Assembly (NCBI RefSeq): GCF_001922345.1
Contig: NZ_CP018811.1
Coordinates: 3,720,001-3,784,000, forward strand
Reading direction: 5' to 3'
From: Paraburkholderia sp. SOS3
GTDB taxonomy: Bacteria > Pseudomonadota > Gammaproteobacteria > Burkholderiales > Burkholderiaceae
Length of the DNA: 64,000 nucleotides
Shown: positions 37,072 through 46,691 of the stretch, in pieces
Layout of the letters: every line of letters begins with the position of its first letter
Numbering within the stretch: position 1 is the first letter of the stretch
Made by a program: the position numbers and the translations under genes
The notes under the pieces: generated by a model
What the model was told of the DNA's origin: nothing
Seen by the model: only the letters and a program-made list of their open reading frames with translations
The model's database searches: none

Positions 37072-37797
37072 TTGAACACCACCGACACCCTCGACTCGGG
37101 CGCCGCCGATCTGACGTCGCTCGCGCCGAACGCGCCGGCCGCCGACGCCAGGGCTTCCGGCGTCTACGCCGAGCAACGGCGCCCGCGACGGATCACCTTC
37201 ATCCGCTGGCTGCGCAAGATCCACGGCTGGATCGGCCTGTGGGGCGCGGCGCTCGGGCTGCTGTTCGGCACCACCGGTTTCTTTCTGAACCACCGCGCGG
37301 GTCCGCTGCGCATCTCGACAGGCGCGCCGCAGGTCGCCGAACTTCAGATGCCGCTGCCGCAGCCGGCGCCCGCGTCGCCACGCGAGCTGGGCGCGTGGCT
37401 CAAAGGCGAACTGAAGCTCGCGGGCAGGCTCGGCCGCGTGCAGAAGGAAGCCGCGCATGCGGTCGCCTGGGGCGATCGCAGCGCAGTCCAGCCCGAGCAC
37501 TGGCAATTGACGTTCGCGTCGCCGCAACAGGTGACCTCCGCCGATTATTGGGTCGGCAGCGGCTACGTCACGGTCAAACGCACCGGCAACACGTTCCTCG
37601 CGACGCTGACCAATCTGCATAAAGGCGTCGGTTTGAGCGTCGGCTGGGTGCTGCTGATCGACACGCTCGCGGGCAGCATCATTCTGCTGTCGCTGACAGG
37701 CGTGCTGCTATGGACCCAGCTCAATACGCGGCGCACGCTCGGCGCGGTGCTCGTGATCGGGTCGATCGTGGCTGCGGTCTGTGTCGGGCTCGCGTAG
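37072..37797 (+). CDS. PepSY-associated transmembrane (PepSY_TM) protein
   Basis: A 241-residue inner-membrane protein of the PepSY_TM group. There is a disordered N-terminal stretch (residues 1-40), the RxxRxIHGWIGLWGAALGLLF-type first helix, then a periplasmic domain and the last two helices (VGWVLLIDTLAGSIILLSL, LGAVLVIGSIVAAVCVGLA). Members are linked to iron/siderophore uptake or ferric reduction. The start is probably TTG at 37072, five bases after GGAG; the in-frame GTG at 37066 overlaps that site, and the open frame runs further upstream. Fur-like sequence upstream suggests iron regulation. No siderophore genes are in the window. Confidence 0.75.
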   Translation: MNTTDTLDSGAADLTSLAPNAPAADARASGVYAEQRRPRRITFIRWLRKIHGWIGLWGAALGLLFGTTGFFLNHRAGPLRISTGAPQVAELQMPLPQPAPASPRELGAWLKGELKLAGRLGRVQKEAAHAVAWGDRSAVQPEHWQLTFASPQQVTSADYWVGSGYVTVKRTGNTFLATLTNLHKGVGLSVGWVLLIDTLAGSIILLSLTGVLLWTQLNTRRTLGAVLVIGSIVAAVCVGLA

Positions 37798-37843
37798 CCC
37801 CGTTCAGCATCGATCAGCGTCTTTAGCGCCGTTCGCGGCAGTC

Positions 37844-38623
37844 TCAGTGCGGCGCGCGGAACACCGGCGCGCCGCTCGGTGCACCCGTGAGTCCGCCATC
37901 GACGACGATTTCCGTTGCCGTCATGCCCACTGCGTCGTCCGATGCGAGGAACAGCACCGCGCGCGCCGTTTCTTCGGGATCGGCGAGACGCCCGATCGGG
38001 ATGCGCGGCGCGATGGCCTTTTCCGTATCGTCGAGCGTCTGGCCGGCGCGCGCGCCGCGCGTCCAGATCGGCGTACGCGTCGCGCCCGGAATGACCGTAT
38101 TCACGCGAATCCCGCGCGGCGCCAGTTCCGAGGCGAAAACCTTCGCCATTCCCGTCACGCCCGCCTTCGATGCCGAGTAAGCGGCCGAGCCCGCGATGCC
38201 CTCGCTGCGCATCACCGAGCCGTTGAGCACGATCGCGCCGCCTTCGCGCATCAGCGGCAGCGCGGCCTGCACAGTAAGGAACACCGACGTCAGGTTGGTG
38301 CGCGTAATTGCCTCGAAAGCCTCGGCCGTGGTGCTGCCAAGCGGCGTCGCGCCGCCCACGCCGGCATTGGCGAACACGACATCGAGCGAGCCGAACTCGT
38401 CCTTCACGCGGTTGACGACGCGCTCGAGCGCACCCGCGTCGTTGAGGTCGGCGTCGATGCCGATCGCGTTCGGGCCAAGCTCCGTCAGCGCCTGATCGAG
38501 CTTCTTCGCGTCGCGCCCGGTGATCGCGACACGCGCGCCCTGCTCGATCAGCATCTTCGCCGTCGCGAAGCCGATACCGCTGTTGCCGCCTGTTACGAGG
38601 GCCGTTTTGTTCTGGAATCGCAT
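37844..38623 (-). CDS. short-chain dehydrogenase/reductase (SDR)
   Basis: A 259-residue classical SDR. The cofactor-binding TGGNSGIG is at residues 11-18, NAG at 86-88, catalytic Ser136, Tyr149 and Lys153 (YSASK). Basic residues after strand two (TGRDAKK) suggest NADP(H). The substrate is unknown. It is divergent from a TetR gene with a 416-base gap, where half-copies of the TetR palindrome lie near its promoter (38690-38704). That arrangement suggests the TetR regulator represses this gene. The ATG at 38623 follows AAGGAGAACACC. Confidence 0.92.
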   Translation of the reverse strand: MRFQNKTALVTGGNSGIGFATAKMLIEQGARVAITGRDAKKLDQALTELGPNAIGIDADLNDAGALERVVNRVKDEFGSLDVVFANAGVGGATPLGSTTAEAFEAITRTNLTSVFLTVQAALPLMREGGAIVLNGSVMRSEGIAGSAAYSASKAGVTGMAKVFASELAPRGIRVNTVIPGATRTPIWTRGARAGQTLDDTEKAIAPRIPIGRLADPEETARAVLFLASDDAVGMTATEIVVDGGLTGAPSGAPVFRAPH

Positions 38624-38689
38624 GGTGTTCTCCTTGGAGACCGTTTGTCCGCGCCGAACCGGATGGCTCAGCTGCTATTCATTGCAACC

Positions 38690-38704
38690 GCAACTATAAC
38701 TGCA
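38690..38704. promoter_or_regulatory. candidate second TetR site upstream of the SDR gene
   Basis: GCAACTATAA (38690-38699) and TATAACTGCA (38695-38704) each match the half-sites GCAATTATAA / TATAATTGCA of the palindrome at 38946-38969 at nine of ten positions, but overlap each other. The site lies about 70 bases upstream of the SDR ATG, a repressor position. Weaker than the main site. The remainder of 38705-38945 shows no gene. Confidence 0.5.
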
Positions 38705-38945
38705 ATGATACTGATCGCAATGATTAAGATCAAACGACCCCGGAAGAACACTCTGTTCAGCGGGCAAGCACAAAAGGGAAATGAAAGGAAACGGAAGCGA
38801 CGCGGCTACCTTCGTCCGGTTATACGTGGCCGTCATCGGTGTCGTCGCAAGCGAAACGATCGACAGTAAATTGACGATCACCCCGCGGCAGACGGTCGCG
38901 CGCGAAGGCAATGGAATTGTTGAGTGTTCGCAGGGATCGAAGCCC

Positions 38946-38969
38946 TTATAATTGCATGTGCAATTATAA
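38946..38969. promoter_or_regulatory. perfect palindromic operator of the TetR regulator
   Basis: Two 11-base arms, TTATAATTGCA (38946-38956) and TGCAATTATAA (38959-38969), are exact complements around a TG spacer, followed by a further AATTGCA. AT-rich sequence in GC-rich DNA, 70 bases upstream of the TetR ATG, is typical of an autorepression operator. Confidence 0.8.
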
Positions 38970-39039
38970 AATTGCACGTCGTCTTGAGACCCGTCCCGGC
39001 CCCGCAGCGGTCGGGTCGAGGCAAGGTTGGGAGTTCGCC

Positions 39040-39681
39040 ATGAAAGTCAGCAAGGAACAGGCGGCGCAGAATCGCGCCAAGCTTATCGAGACAGCCGCGC
39101 GGCTGATGCGCGAGCGCGGCATCGACGGCGTCGGCGTCGCCGAAATCGGCAAGGCCGCCGGTCTCACGCACGGCGCCTTGTACGCGCACTTTCCCTCGAA
39201 GGATGCACTCGCCGCCGAGGCGCTCGCGTTCGGGCTCGAGCGCGGGCATCGGCGCCTGACGGCGCCGCGCGACGGGCGCCTGCCCGAACTCGGCGAACTG
39301 CTCGATGGGTATCTGTCGGAGCAAAAGCGCGACGACATCGCGGACGGCTGCGCGATGGCCGCCTCGGTCAGTGAGATCGGACGACAGGACGTGTCGGTCA
39401 GCGAGCGGTTTGCCGAAGGCTTCGAGCAGATGGTTAGCGTGTTCGCATCGAAGCTTGGCGCGCAAGAGGCCGATGCGACCCGGCGCGAGCACGCGGTGAC
39501 GATGACCGTCGCGATGATCGGGGCGATTTCGGCTTCGCGCGCGGTGATCAAGGCGCGGCCCGAACTCGCGGACGAAATTCTTCATGCGGTCCGCCATTCG
39601 ATCGATACGATCGCAGCGCGCGACGCCACGCATCCGGACATGGCCGACGCGCCTACAACAGCCCCAGCGCCGACGCCTTGA
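39040..39681 (+). CDS. TetR-family transcriptional repressor
   Basis: A 213-residue regulator. The N-terminal helix-turn-helix is GVGVAEIGKAAGLTHGALYA with FPSKDALAAEAL, near residues 30-60, and the C-terminal ligand-binding part contains ADGCAMAASVSEIGRQD. It is probably self-regulated through the palindrome at 38946-38969 and may control the divergent SDR gene. The ATG at 39040 is preceded by GGTTGGGAG. The gene's last 29 bases overlap the end of the convergent LuxR-type gene. Confidence 0.92.
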   Translation: MKVSKEQAAQNRAKLIETAARLMRERGIDGVGVAEIGKAAGLTHGALYAHFPSKDALAAEALAFGLERGHRRLTAPRDGRLPELGELLDGYLSEQKRDDIADGCAMAASVSEIGRQDVSVSERFAEGFEQMVSVFASKLGAQEADATRREHAVTMTVAMIGAISASRAVIKARPELADEILHAVRHSIDTIAARDATHPDMADAPTTAPAPTP

Positions 39682-41164
39682 GCGTAGCGGCCGCGCGCGT
39701 CGAACACTCGAGCTTGCGAAACACGCTTTCGACGTGCGTGCGCACGGTGCTCGGGCTCAGATCGAGTTCGCGCGCCACTTCCTTGTTGCTCGCGCCGCGG
39801 CTGATCGAGCGCAGCACATCGGTCTCGCGCGCGGACAGCCGCGCCGCCGCGGACGCTGCCCGGCGCTGTTGGGCGCTTGCCGCGGCGCGCGGCGCGTCCG
39901 GCCCGCACTCGCACGCAAGCAGCACTTCGACCACCTCCGGATCGAACCGGCCGCCTGCCGCATCTTCGCGCAGCAGCTTCGCCGCTTCGTCGACGCCATA
40001 TGCCGCGCGCCACGGCCGCGCCGCGCGCAGCGCGACCCACGCGACCGACGCGGCGAGCACGCGCGCTTCGAGCGGCAGCGCATCGTGCGCGAGGCCGCGA
40101 AAATAACCGGAGCCGTCGCCGCGCTCGTATGCATACGAGGCGAGCTCCGCGGCGCCGGCCAGTGCGCCGGTCTGCCTGCCGGCGCGCGCGGTCCAGTACG
40201 GCACGAGACGCACGCGCTCCCATGCGGAGGCCGGCAACCTGCCCGGCGTATCCCACAGCGCATTCGGCACCGCCGCGCGGCCGATGCCGTGCAGCAGACC
40301 CGCGCGGTAGACGCGCTGCTGCGCAAGCGGATCCGCGATCAGTTGCGCGCAGCATTGGGCGGCGGTCTGCGCGACGGCGCGCGAGTAGCCGGTCATCCAC
40401 GGCAACTTCAGATCGATGACGTCGGCGATCAGCTCGGCCGGCGTCATATCGGACATACGCGGCGTCGCGAGCGCGGCGTCGATTTGCGCGGGCTCGAGCG
40501 CGTCGAGCATGGCGAGCCATTGCCGGCCATGCGCGTCGCCAAGCGCCACAAGCGCGGCCGGATAGCGTGCATTTGCGCGCTGCGCGATCAGCTGCAGCGC
40601 CTGTTCGACGCCATAGACGCGCGCGAAGATTTCGAGGTCGCCGGCCAGCGCGATCAGATACACGGCCACCGGCACCGCGTCGCCCGCGAGCTTGTCGGGC
40701 AGGCCGCCGCCATCCCACGCTTCGAAGATGTGCCGCAACGCGGCCTGCGTGCCGGCCGCAAGGCCGAGCATGCGCGCGACTTCGCCCGAGACTTCGCAGT
40801 GAATCTGCGCGAGCGGCGTCAAGGCGGCGCTGACGCCGCCTTGCGCGGCGAGCGGCTGCGCCCAGTCGGGCCGGTTTTCGAGCATCGCTTCGCGGCCGCC
40901 GACGTCGTCGCCGAGCAGGTCGGCAAAACCCGACGCGTTCGCGGTGCAGCCCGACCAGCGCAACAGCGACGCTTCGATGACCGCGCCGTGCACGGCGTCG
41001 CCGGCGCCGGCCGCGCGCGCGAATTGGGCGGCGAGCCACGCGGTGCGCAGCGAGTGATCGGTGGGCTGGCCCATGCTGAGGTCGCCGATAAAGGCGAGCG
41101 CCTTGACCGCGTCGAAGACGCGCAGCGCGGCGCCCGGGTCCGGCGCCGTTGACGATGCATTCAT
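39653..41164 (-). CDS. LuxR-family regulator with two degenerate HD-GYP-like regions
   Basis: A 503-residue protein. Residues 1-200 contain a degenerate HD-like region (DHSLRTAWLAAQ; RHIFEAWDGGGLP for the HHE-WDGSGYP element). Residues 275-395 resemble a second HD-GYP domain, AGLLHGIGRAAVP for LLHDIGK and ERGDGSGYFRGL for ERWDGSGYP. In both, the metal-binding His-Asp pair is changed, so phosphodiesterase activity is doubtful. A LuxR helix-turn-helix closes the protein (RLSARETDVLRSISRGASN, KEVARELDLSPSTVRTHVES; residues about 443-495). It may be a transcription factor that senses cyclic-di-GMP or another nucleotide without cutting it. Ala-rich linkers separate the parts. Confidence 0.85.
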   Translation of the reverse strand: MNASSTAPDPGAALRVFDAVKALAFIGDLSMGQPTDHSLRTAWLAAQFARAAGAGDAVHGAVIEASLLRWSGCTANASGFADLLGDDVGGREAMLENRPDWAQPLAAQGGVSAALTPLAQIHCEVSGEVARMLGLAAGTQAALRHIFEAWDGGGLPDKLAGDAVPVAVYLIALAGDLEIFARVYGVEQALQLIAQRANARYPAALVALGDAHGRQWLAMLDALEPAQIDAALATPRMSDMTPAELIADVIDLKLPWMTGYSRAVAQTAAQCCAQLIADPLAQQRVYRAGLLHGIGRAAVPNALWDTPGRLPASAWERVRLVPYWTARAGRQTGALAGAAELASYAYERGDGSGYFRGLAHDALPLEARVLAASVAWVALRAARPWRAAYGVDEAAKLLREDAAGGRFDPEVVEVLLACECGPDAPRAAASAQQRRAASAAARLSARETDVLRSISRGASNKEVARELDLSPSTVRTHVESVFRKLECSTRAAATLKASALGLL

Positions 41165-41462
41165 AATCCGCCGGCGAATGGAAACAGAGGACGATTGACG
41201 ATCTTGCGCACTATACCGTCATCGCGGCCGCGAACGAGGCCCGGTAAAAAGCGCGCCATTGCAATAAAAGACGGTGCGACGCGGTAATACGGACATCGCC
41301 AGGCAGCGCCCGGAACGCGAACGCCCCTGCAATTGCCCGACAAAGCTCATAACTGCAGCGCGCGCATTGCAGTCCTCGCCGCGATCGCCAATAGTAGAAC
41401 GACGTGCGCGCCGCGCATTCGACGCGGCGCGCACCCGGTTTTCATCTGATGAGGAGCTGATC

Positions 41463-41801
41463 GTGCACAAGTCCACCGCTACGCTGCATCTTGCCGCCGC
41501 ACTCGCCGCGCTCGCTTTGGCAGGCGCTGCCGGCTCTGCGAACGCACAAGGGCTGTCCGTCTACGACGACGTCCATGCGCCGCAAAACAGCACGAAGCTG
41601 ATGCCGAACGCGCCGCTTGGCAGCGAGTATCCGACGCACGGCAACCGCCAGGCAGGCGAACTCGACCTGAACCCGACCGACCCGCGCGCCCAGCTCGCCA
41701 ACGGCCTGCCGAACAATGCCGAAGCGGGCGGCTATGGCGCACCGCTTGCGGGCTGGCGCAACGATGTCGCGCCGCCGCCTGCCGGACAGAAGATGGAATG
41801 A
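41463..41801 (+). CDS. small secreted protein, 112 residues
   Basis: The start is GTG at 41463 with GAGGAG six bases upstream. Residues 1-28 are a Sec signal peptide (LHLAAALAALALAGAAGSANA). The mature part is Pro/Asn/Gly-rich and disordered (VYDDVHAPQNSTKLMPNAPL; DRRAQLANGLPNN-like), with no Cys. I do not recognise a family. It stands alone; the gap before it (41165-41462) shows no gene and presumably holds its promoter. Confidence 0.75.
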   Translation: MHKSTATLHLAAALAALALAGAAGSANAQGLSVYDDVHAPQNSTKLMPNAPLGSEYPTHGNRQAGELDLNPTDPRAQLANGLPNNAEAGGYGAPLAGWRNDVAPPPAGQKME

Positions 41802-41831
41802 GCGCGCCGCGAGCGGTCGAAATTACGGACG

Positions 41832-41858
41832 AAAAAAAGCCCGCGCAACGGCGCGGGC
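41832..41858 (-). terminator. intrinsic terminator of the galactoside operon
   Basis: The stem GCCCGCGC / GCGCGGGC (41839-41846 and 41851-41858) with an AACG loop is preceded by seven A on the plus strand, so the minus-strand transcript ends in GGGCTTTTTTTC. It lies 119 bases after the solute-binding-protein stop at 41977. Confidence 0.9.
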
Positions 41859-41976
41859 AACCTTCGCGGCCGAGAAACCGGGTAAAACCGCCGGCAACCG
41901 GCAAGCGGCAAGTGCGCGAGTCCGCAGCGATAAGCCGGTAACTACGCGCGCACGGCTCACCGAACGCCGAACCACC

Positions 41977-43251
41977 TCACTTCTTGTAGATGCGCTTACG
42001 CGCCTGTTCGAGCTGCGCCAGAATCGCATCGAGCTTGGTTGGATCGGACACGAACTGCTGCATGCCCTTCATTCCTTCATCGGCCATTTCCTTCGTCATA
42101 TCGCGATCGTAGAACTGCGCGATACCGCCCTTCGTATTCGCGAGAATCTGAAAGCCGATCTTCGAGATCGGATCGTCGGGTTCCGGCGACTTGCTGTTCG
42201 CCGACAGCGACCCGAGTCCCTTCGCGAGCTGCGCGCCGATCTCCGGTGTTTCGACGAAGGCGAGGAACGCGTGCGCGTCGGCCTTGTTCTTCGCGCGCGA
42301 CGGGATATGCAGCGATTCGACCGGCCCGTCCTCGGCAGTCGGCACGTTCGCATCGATGATCGGGAACTGGAAGAAGCCCATCGAGGGCTTCACATTCGCC
42401 GGGAAGCCGCCGGTGATGAACGTGCCCATCAGCATCATCGCGGCCTTGCCCTGGAACAGGAACGGCTGCGCGGCGTCGAGATCGTACGACAGCGAGTTGT
42501 CGATAAAGTCGTGATCGTCGAGCAGCTGCTTCCACGTCGTGTAGACCTTCTTCACGCGCGGGTCCGTGTACGGAACGTCGCCGGCCATCAGCTTCTGATG
42601 GAACGCATTGCCGTTGATGCGCAGGTCCAAATAATCGAACCAGCCGGCGAGCGTCCATGCATCGCGACCGCCGACCGCAAACGGCGTGATGCCGGCCGCC
42701 TTCAGCTTGCGGCATGCATCGAGCAACTGGTCCCACGTTTTCGGCTCGCTCGCGATGCCGGCCTTCTGGAACAGGTCCTTGCGATAGAACATGCCCCACG
42801 CGTAATAGACGGTCGGCGCCGCATACTGCTTGCCTTCGACAGTCGATGCTTCCTTCGTCGACGCGTACATGCCGTCCCAACCGTTCTTCTTCCAGTCGCC
42901 GCTCAGGTCTTCGAGCAGACCGCGCCGCGCGTAGTACGCCATGCGCTCGCCGTCGTGCCAGTTCACGACGTCCGGTGCGACCGTCGTCAGCCAGCCCGGC
43001 AGCTGCACCTTGTAGGCTTCCTCATCGATAAACGATGCCTTCACGTCGACGTTCGGATGCGCCTTTTTGAATTCGTCGAGAACCTGCTGCCAGACGGCTC
43101 GCTGGCTCGCGCCCTTGAACGCGATATTGATTGTCATCGTGTCGGCGTGCGCGGCGGCCGGGAAAGACAACACACCCGACGTCGCCGCGGCAGCAAGCGC
43201 GAGCGCAACGGCGATGCGCGTGCCGCGAGCCTTCAGTGCTTTTACGGTCAT
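41977..43251 (-). CDS. ABC transporter sugar-binding protein (family 1)
   Basis: A 424-residue extracellular solute-binding protein with a signal peptide (residues 1-37, cleavage near AHADT). The family-1 fold of maltose/oligosaccharide binders is visible in WQQVLDEFKKAHPNVDVKAS, APTVYYAWGMFYRKDLFQKA and FFQFPIIDANVPTAEDGP. The adjacent GH42 beta-galactosidase and ABC ATPase suggest a galactoside or galactan-derived oligosaccharide. The ATG at 43251 has AAGGAG nine bases upstream. It is the last gene of the set and is followed by a terminator. In related loci two permease genes lie beside this gene; here none is seen. Confidence 0.92.
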   Translation of the reverse strand: MTVKALKARGTRIAVALALAAAATSGVLSFPAAAHADTMTINIAFKGASQRAVWQQVLDEFKKAHPNVDVKASFIDEEAYKVQLPGWLTTVAPDVVNWHDGERMAYYARRGLLEDLSGDWKKNGWDGMYASTKEASTVEGKQYAAPTVYYAWGMFYRKDLFQKAGIASEPKTWDQLLDACRKLKAAGITPFAVGGRDAWTLAGWFDYLDLRINGNAFHQKLMAGDVPYTDPRVKKVYTTWKQLLDDHDFIDNSLSYDLDAAQPFLFQGKAAMMLMGTFITGGFPANVKPSMGFFQFPIIDANVPTAEDGPVESLHIPSRAKNKADAHAFLAFVETPEIGAQLAKGLGSLSANSKSPEPDDPISKIGFQILANTKGGIAQFYDRDMTKEMADEGMKGMQQFVSDPTKLDAILAQLEQARKRIYKK

Positions 43252-43307
43252 TCCTGTCTCCTTGGTTTTGCTTTATGTGGCACTGCAACTGGATCGATCG
43301 ATGCGAT

Positions 43308-45287
43308 TCAACGTGTGCGGTATGCGGCCACGCCTTGCGGTTCGACCTTGCGCGCGCCGATCACGAAGTCGGCCGCGGCGACGCCATCGATGTCGCCGAT
43401 GTCGTGCGTACGCTCGCCGTAGTTGAATACATAGGTCAGCGCGCCGCGACGGCTCACGCGCACGCTGTCGTCGAGCGCGTGCGGCGCGAGACCCGCTTCG
43501 GCCGCAATGCGCGCAAATAGCTGTCCGGTAAGCCGCTCGTCGAAAATACCCGCGAAGTAGTGCGCGGCGCCGCGGCGCACGTACGCGGGATGGCCGTCCA
43601 TAAAGCGCGCGCGAATCTCGAGCGTCGTGTCGTCGCCCGTGTCGATCAGATCGCGCCAATGGCGCGCCTCGCCCGCCGTCTGCGCGTCGACACTGACACG
43701 TTCGCCCGCATTCGGCCGCAGCGATTCGACGCGCCACACGCGCATCGGCAGCAACGACGCGAGCGGCCCCGGCGGCAAGTGCGCCGGAATCTGCAGGTCG
43801 CGCGTCTTCGACCCGCTGCGCGGACCGAACACGACATGCGCGCCGCTCGCTTCGATGCGCGCGGCGAAGTCGTCCGGCACGATGGGCAGCGGCGGCACGA
43901 CGACCAGCGCATAGCCGTCGAGCGGCGCAGTAGCCGGAATCACGTCGACATCGAAACCGAGCGCGCGCAACGCCGAGTAATACTCGAACGCAAAACGCGG
44001 ATAGGCGAAGTCGGCGCCCTGCGGATGAATCTCGAACAGCCACTTCGCTTCGTAGTCGTAGACGAGCGCAACCTTCGTGCGCACCGCGGCGTCGGCATCG
44101 GCCTGCGCCGCCGCGACCGCGCGAATTTCCCCGGCCACGCGCGCCGCTTCGTGGCCGCCGATATCGAGCCGGTTATCGGGCGTGTTGAGCCCCGCATGCA
44201 TCTGTTCCTGCGCAAACGGCGCCTGCCGCCATCTGAAGTACGACACGCAGCCCGCGCCATGCGCGAATGCCTCCCAGCTCCACAGGCGCACCATGCCCGG
44301 CAGCGGCGCCGGATTCCACGGCGCCCAGTTGACCGGGCCCGGCTGCTGCTCCATGACCCAGAACGGCAGCTTCGACATGCCGCGATAGACGTCGTGATTG
44401 AACGACGCAAAATCCGGATGGCTCGTACGCAGCCATTTCGCCTTCAATTCCGGGGCGAACCATTGCTGCTCGAGCGCACCGAGCGGATAGCTGTCCCACG
44501 TCGCGACGTCGAGATCGGCCGCGACCTTGTAGTGATCGAACTCGGTGAACAGCTGCATGAAGTTGTGCGCGACGGGCCGGCCCGGCGAGTGCGCGCGGAT
44601 GATGTCGACCTGCATGCGGTTGTAGCGCGCGACCTCATCCGATGCGAACCGCCGGTAATCGAGCCGGTGCGACGGATGCGCTTCGGTGACGGTGCCGACC
44701 GGCGCGTCGATTTCGTCGAAGCTGCGGTACTCCATGCTCCAGAACACCGTGCCCCATGCGCGGTTCAATGCATCGACGGTCTGGTAGCGTGCCTTGAGCC
44801 ACTCACGAAAACGCATGATGGCTGCCGGCGAATAGCTGACCACGGTGTTGTGGCAGCCGTACTCGTTATCGGTCTGCCAGTACGCGACCGCCGGGTGCCG
44901 GCCGTAACGCTCGGCCACTGCCGTGCAGATCGTTCGCGAGGCTTCGAAAAACGACGGCGACGAAAAATCGTAGTGACGGCGCGAGCCGAACGCGCGCGGC
45001 CGCCCGTGCGCATCGACCGGCAGGATGTCCGGATGGCGGTCGATCAGCCACTTCGGCGGCGTCGCGGTCGGCGTGCACATCACAATCTTCAGGCCGGCCT
45101 TGCCGAGCACGTCGACCGCGCGGTCGAGCCACGCCCAGTCGTATTCGCCGGGCGCCGGTTCGATGCGACTCCACGCGAATTCGGCGATCCGCACCTGCTC
45201 GATGCCGAGCGCTTTCATCCGGCGCGCGTCGTCTTCCCACATCGACTCGGGCCAATGTTCTGGGTAGTAGCAAACTCCGAGGCGCAT
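43308..45287 (-). CDS. GH42 beta-galactosidase
   Basis: A 659-residue glycoside hydrolase of family 42. The proton donor is Glu142 in WQTDNEYGC and the nucleophile is Glu313 in [12 protein letters not shown]. The trimer and C-terminal domains follow in order. It hydrolyses terminal beta-galactosides, usually plant-derived galactan fragments, inside the cell: no signal peptide is present. The ATG at 45287 follows AAGGAACGAAGCG and is 11 bases from the ATPase stop. The gene is between ATPase and solute-binding protein genes, so uptake and hydrolysis are coordinated. Confidence 0.94.
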   Translation of the reverse strand: MRLGVCYYPEHWPESMWEDDARRMKALGIEQVRIAEFAWSRIEPAPGEYDWAWLDRAVDVLGKAGLKIVMCTPTATPPKWLIDRHPDILPVDAHGRPRAFGSRRHYDFSSPSFFEASRTICTAVAERYGRHPAVAYWQTDNEYGCHNTVVSYSPAAIMRFREWLKARYQTVDALNRAWGTVFWSMEYRSFDEIDAPVGTVTEAHPSHRLDYRRFASDEVARYNRMQVDIIRAHSPGRPVAHNFMQLFTEFDHYKVAADLDVATWDSYPLGALEQQWFAPELKAKWLRTSHPDFASFNHDVYRGMSKLPFWVMEQQPGPVNWAPWNPAPLPGMVRLWSWEAFAHGAGCVSYFRWRQAPFAQEQMHAGLNTPDNRLDIGGHEAARVAGEIRAVAAAQADADAAVRTKVALVYDYEAKWLFEIHPQGADFAYPRFAFEYYSALRALGFDVDVIPATAPLDGYALVVVPPLPIVPDDFAARIEASGAHVVFGPRSGSKTRDLQIPAHLPPGPLASLLPMRVWRVESLRPNAGERVSVDAQTAGEARHWRDLIDTGDDTTLEIRARFMDGHPAYVRRGAAHYFAGIFDERLTGQLFARIAAEAGLAPHALDDSVRVSRRGALTYVFNYGERTHDIGDIDGVAAADFVIGARKVEPQGVAAYRTR

Positions 45288-45298
45288 CGCTTCGTTCC

Positions 45299-46480
45299 TT
45301 ATGCGTTGAGGGCGACGGCGGCGCCGCGCGCGGGCACCGCAAAGCCGTCTTCGGTAAACAGATGGCACGCGGCCGGGTTCGCGCGAAACGTCACGCGCTC
45401 GCCGAGCGAAACCTGCGCGCCGCCCGGTACTTTCGCGATCAGCGTGTCGCCGCCCGGTTGATCGAGATGGACGTAGCTGTGCTCGCCGAGATGCTCGACG
45501 AGCTGGACGCTGCGTGTCAGGGTGGTGTCGGTGTTGCTCGCGCGATGTGCGCCGCCGGCGTGGCGAGCATCCGCATCGATCAGCTCGAGATGCTCAGGAC
45601 GCACGCCGAACGTAACCGGCTGCGCGTTCTGCAAGCTGCTGCCGTCGGCTTCGATGCGCATGCGTTCGCCCGTTTGCGCAAGCGTGACGCTCACGCCTTG
45701 CGCATCGGCGCAGACGACCGTCGCGGGCAGAAAATTCATGCGCGGCGAGCCGATAAAGCCGGCGACGAAACGGCTCGCCGGCCGGTGATACAGCTCGAGC
45801 GGCGCGCCGATCTGCGCAATGCTGCCGTGGCGTTCGGTATCCTTGCCTGCATGCAGCAGCACGATGCGGTCGGCCAGCGTCATCGCCTCGGTCTGATCGT
45901 GCGTCACGTACACGACGCTCGCCTTCGCGAATTGCCGATGCAGCTTCGCAATCTCGATACGCGTCTGGCCGCGCAAGGTCGCATCGAGATTCGACAGCGG
46001 CTCGTCGAACAGAAACACACCGGGCTCCCGCACGATCGCGCGGCCGATCGCCACGCGCTGCCGCTGGCCGCCCGACAAGGCGCGCGGACGCCGTTCGAGC
46101 AACGCTTCGAGCTGCAGAATCCGCGCGGCTTCGCGCACCTTGCGGTCGACCTCGCTCTTCGGCACTTTCGCAAGCTTGAGTCCGAACGCCATGTTCTCGT
46201 AGACGCTCATATGCGGAAATAGCGCGTAGCTCTGAAACACCATCGCCACGCCGCGCTCGGCCGAGGGAATATCGTTCACGATGCGCCCGCCGATCGACAG
46301 GTCGCCGTCGGTCACGTCTTCGAGGCCCGCGATCATGCGCAGCAGCGTCGACTTGCCGCAACCGGACGGACCGAGAAACACGCAGAACTCGTTTTCGCCG
46401 ATCTCCAGATCGACGTTGCGAATCACCGGCGCGCTATCGCCGTACGCTTTCTGTACGCCGCGTAACGAAATGCTCGCCAT
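45299..46480 (-). CDS. sugar ABC transporter ATPase (MalK/UgpC type)
   Basis: A 393-residue ATPase. Walker A is GPSGCGKST (residues 37-45), the Q-loop FQSYALFPH, signature LSGGQ (135-139) and Walker B FLFDEP with Glu160. The C-terminal OB-type regulatory domain ([15 protein letters not shown]) is that of MalK/UgpC proteins. It powers two permeases, which are not seen in this locus. The ATG at 46480 follows GGAGACGA; 46495 is an alternative. It is the first minus-strand gene after the operator at 46518-46533. Confidence 0.94.
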   Translation of the reverse strand: MASISLRGVQKAYGDSAPVIRNVDLEIGENEFCVFLGPSGCGKSTLLRMIAGLEDVTDGDLSIGGRIVNDIPSAERGVAMVFQSYALFPHMSVYENMAFGLKLAKVPKSEVDRKVREAARILQLEALLERRPRALSGGQRQRVAIGRAIVREPGVFLFDEPLSNLDATLRGQTRIEIAKLHRQFAKASVVYVTHDQTEAMTLADRIVLLHAGKDTERHGSIAQIGAPLELYHRPASRFVAGFIGSPRMNFLPATVVCADAQGVSVTLAQTGERMRIEADGSSLQNAQPVTFGVRPEHLELIDADARHAGGAHRASNTDTTLTRSVQLVEHLGEHSYVHLDQPGGDTLIAKVPGGAQVSLGERVTFRANPAACHLFTEDGFAVPARGAAVALNA

Positions 46481-46517
46481 TCGTCTCCACTCCATGTTTA
46501 AATCAGCGGGAGCCGGA

Positions 46518-46533
46518 GATTAAGCGCTTAATC
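46518..46533. promoter_or_regulatory. LacI-type palindromic operator
   Basis: GATTAAGCGCTTAATC is a perfect 16-base palindrome with the central CG step typical of LacI-family operators. It lies 38 bases upstream of the ATPase ATG and 159 bases upstream of the divergent LacI gene, so it can repress both. AATCAGCGGG repeats flank it at 46501-46510 and 46530-46539. Confidence 0.82.
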
Positions 46534-46691
46534 AGCGGGGCTTCAAAAAACGATCGCAAGCGCGACCGTTCGCAGGAAGCTCGTCTCCGATCTCATTGTG
46601 TTTGTGCGGGAATGTTGCCGCGCGCCGGGCCGCAACGCAAATTCCGGGAAGACATCCCACATACTGGCGGCACCTTTCATTTATCCACTCC

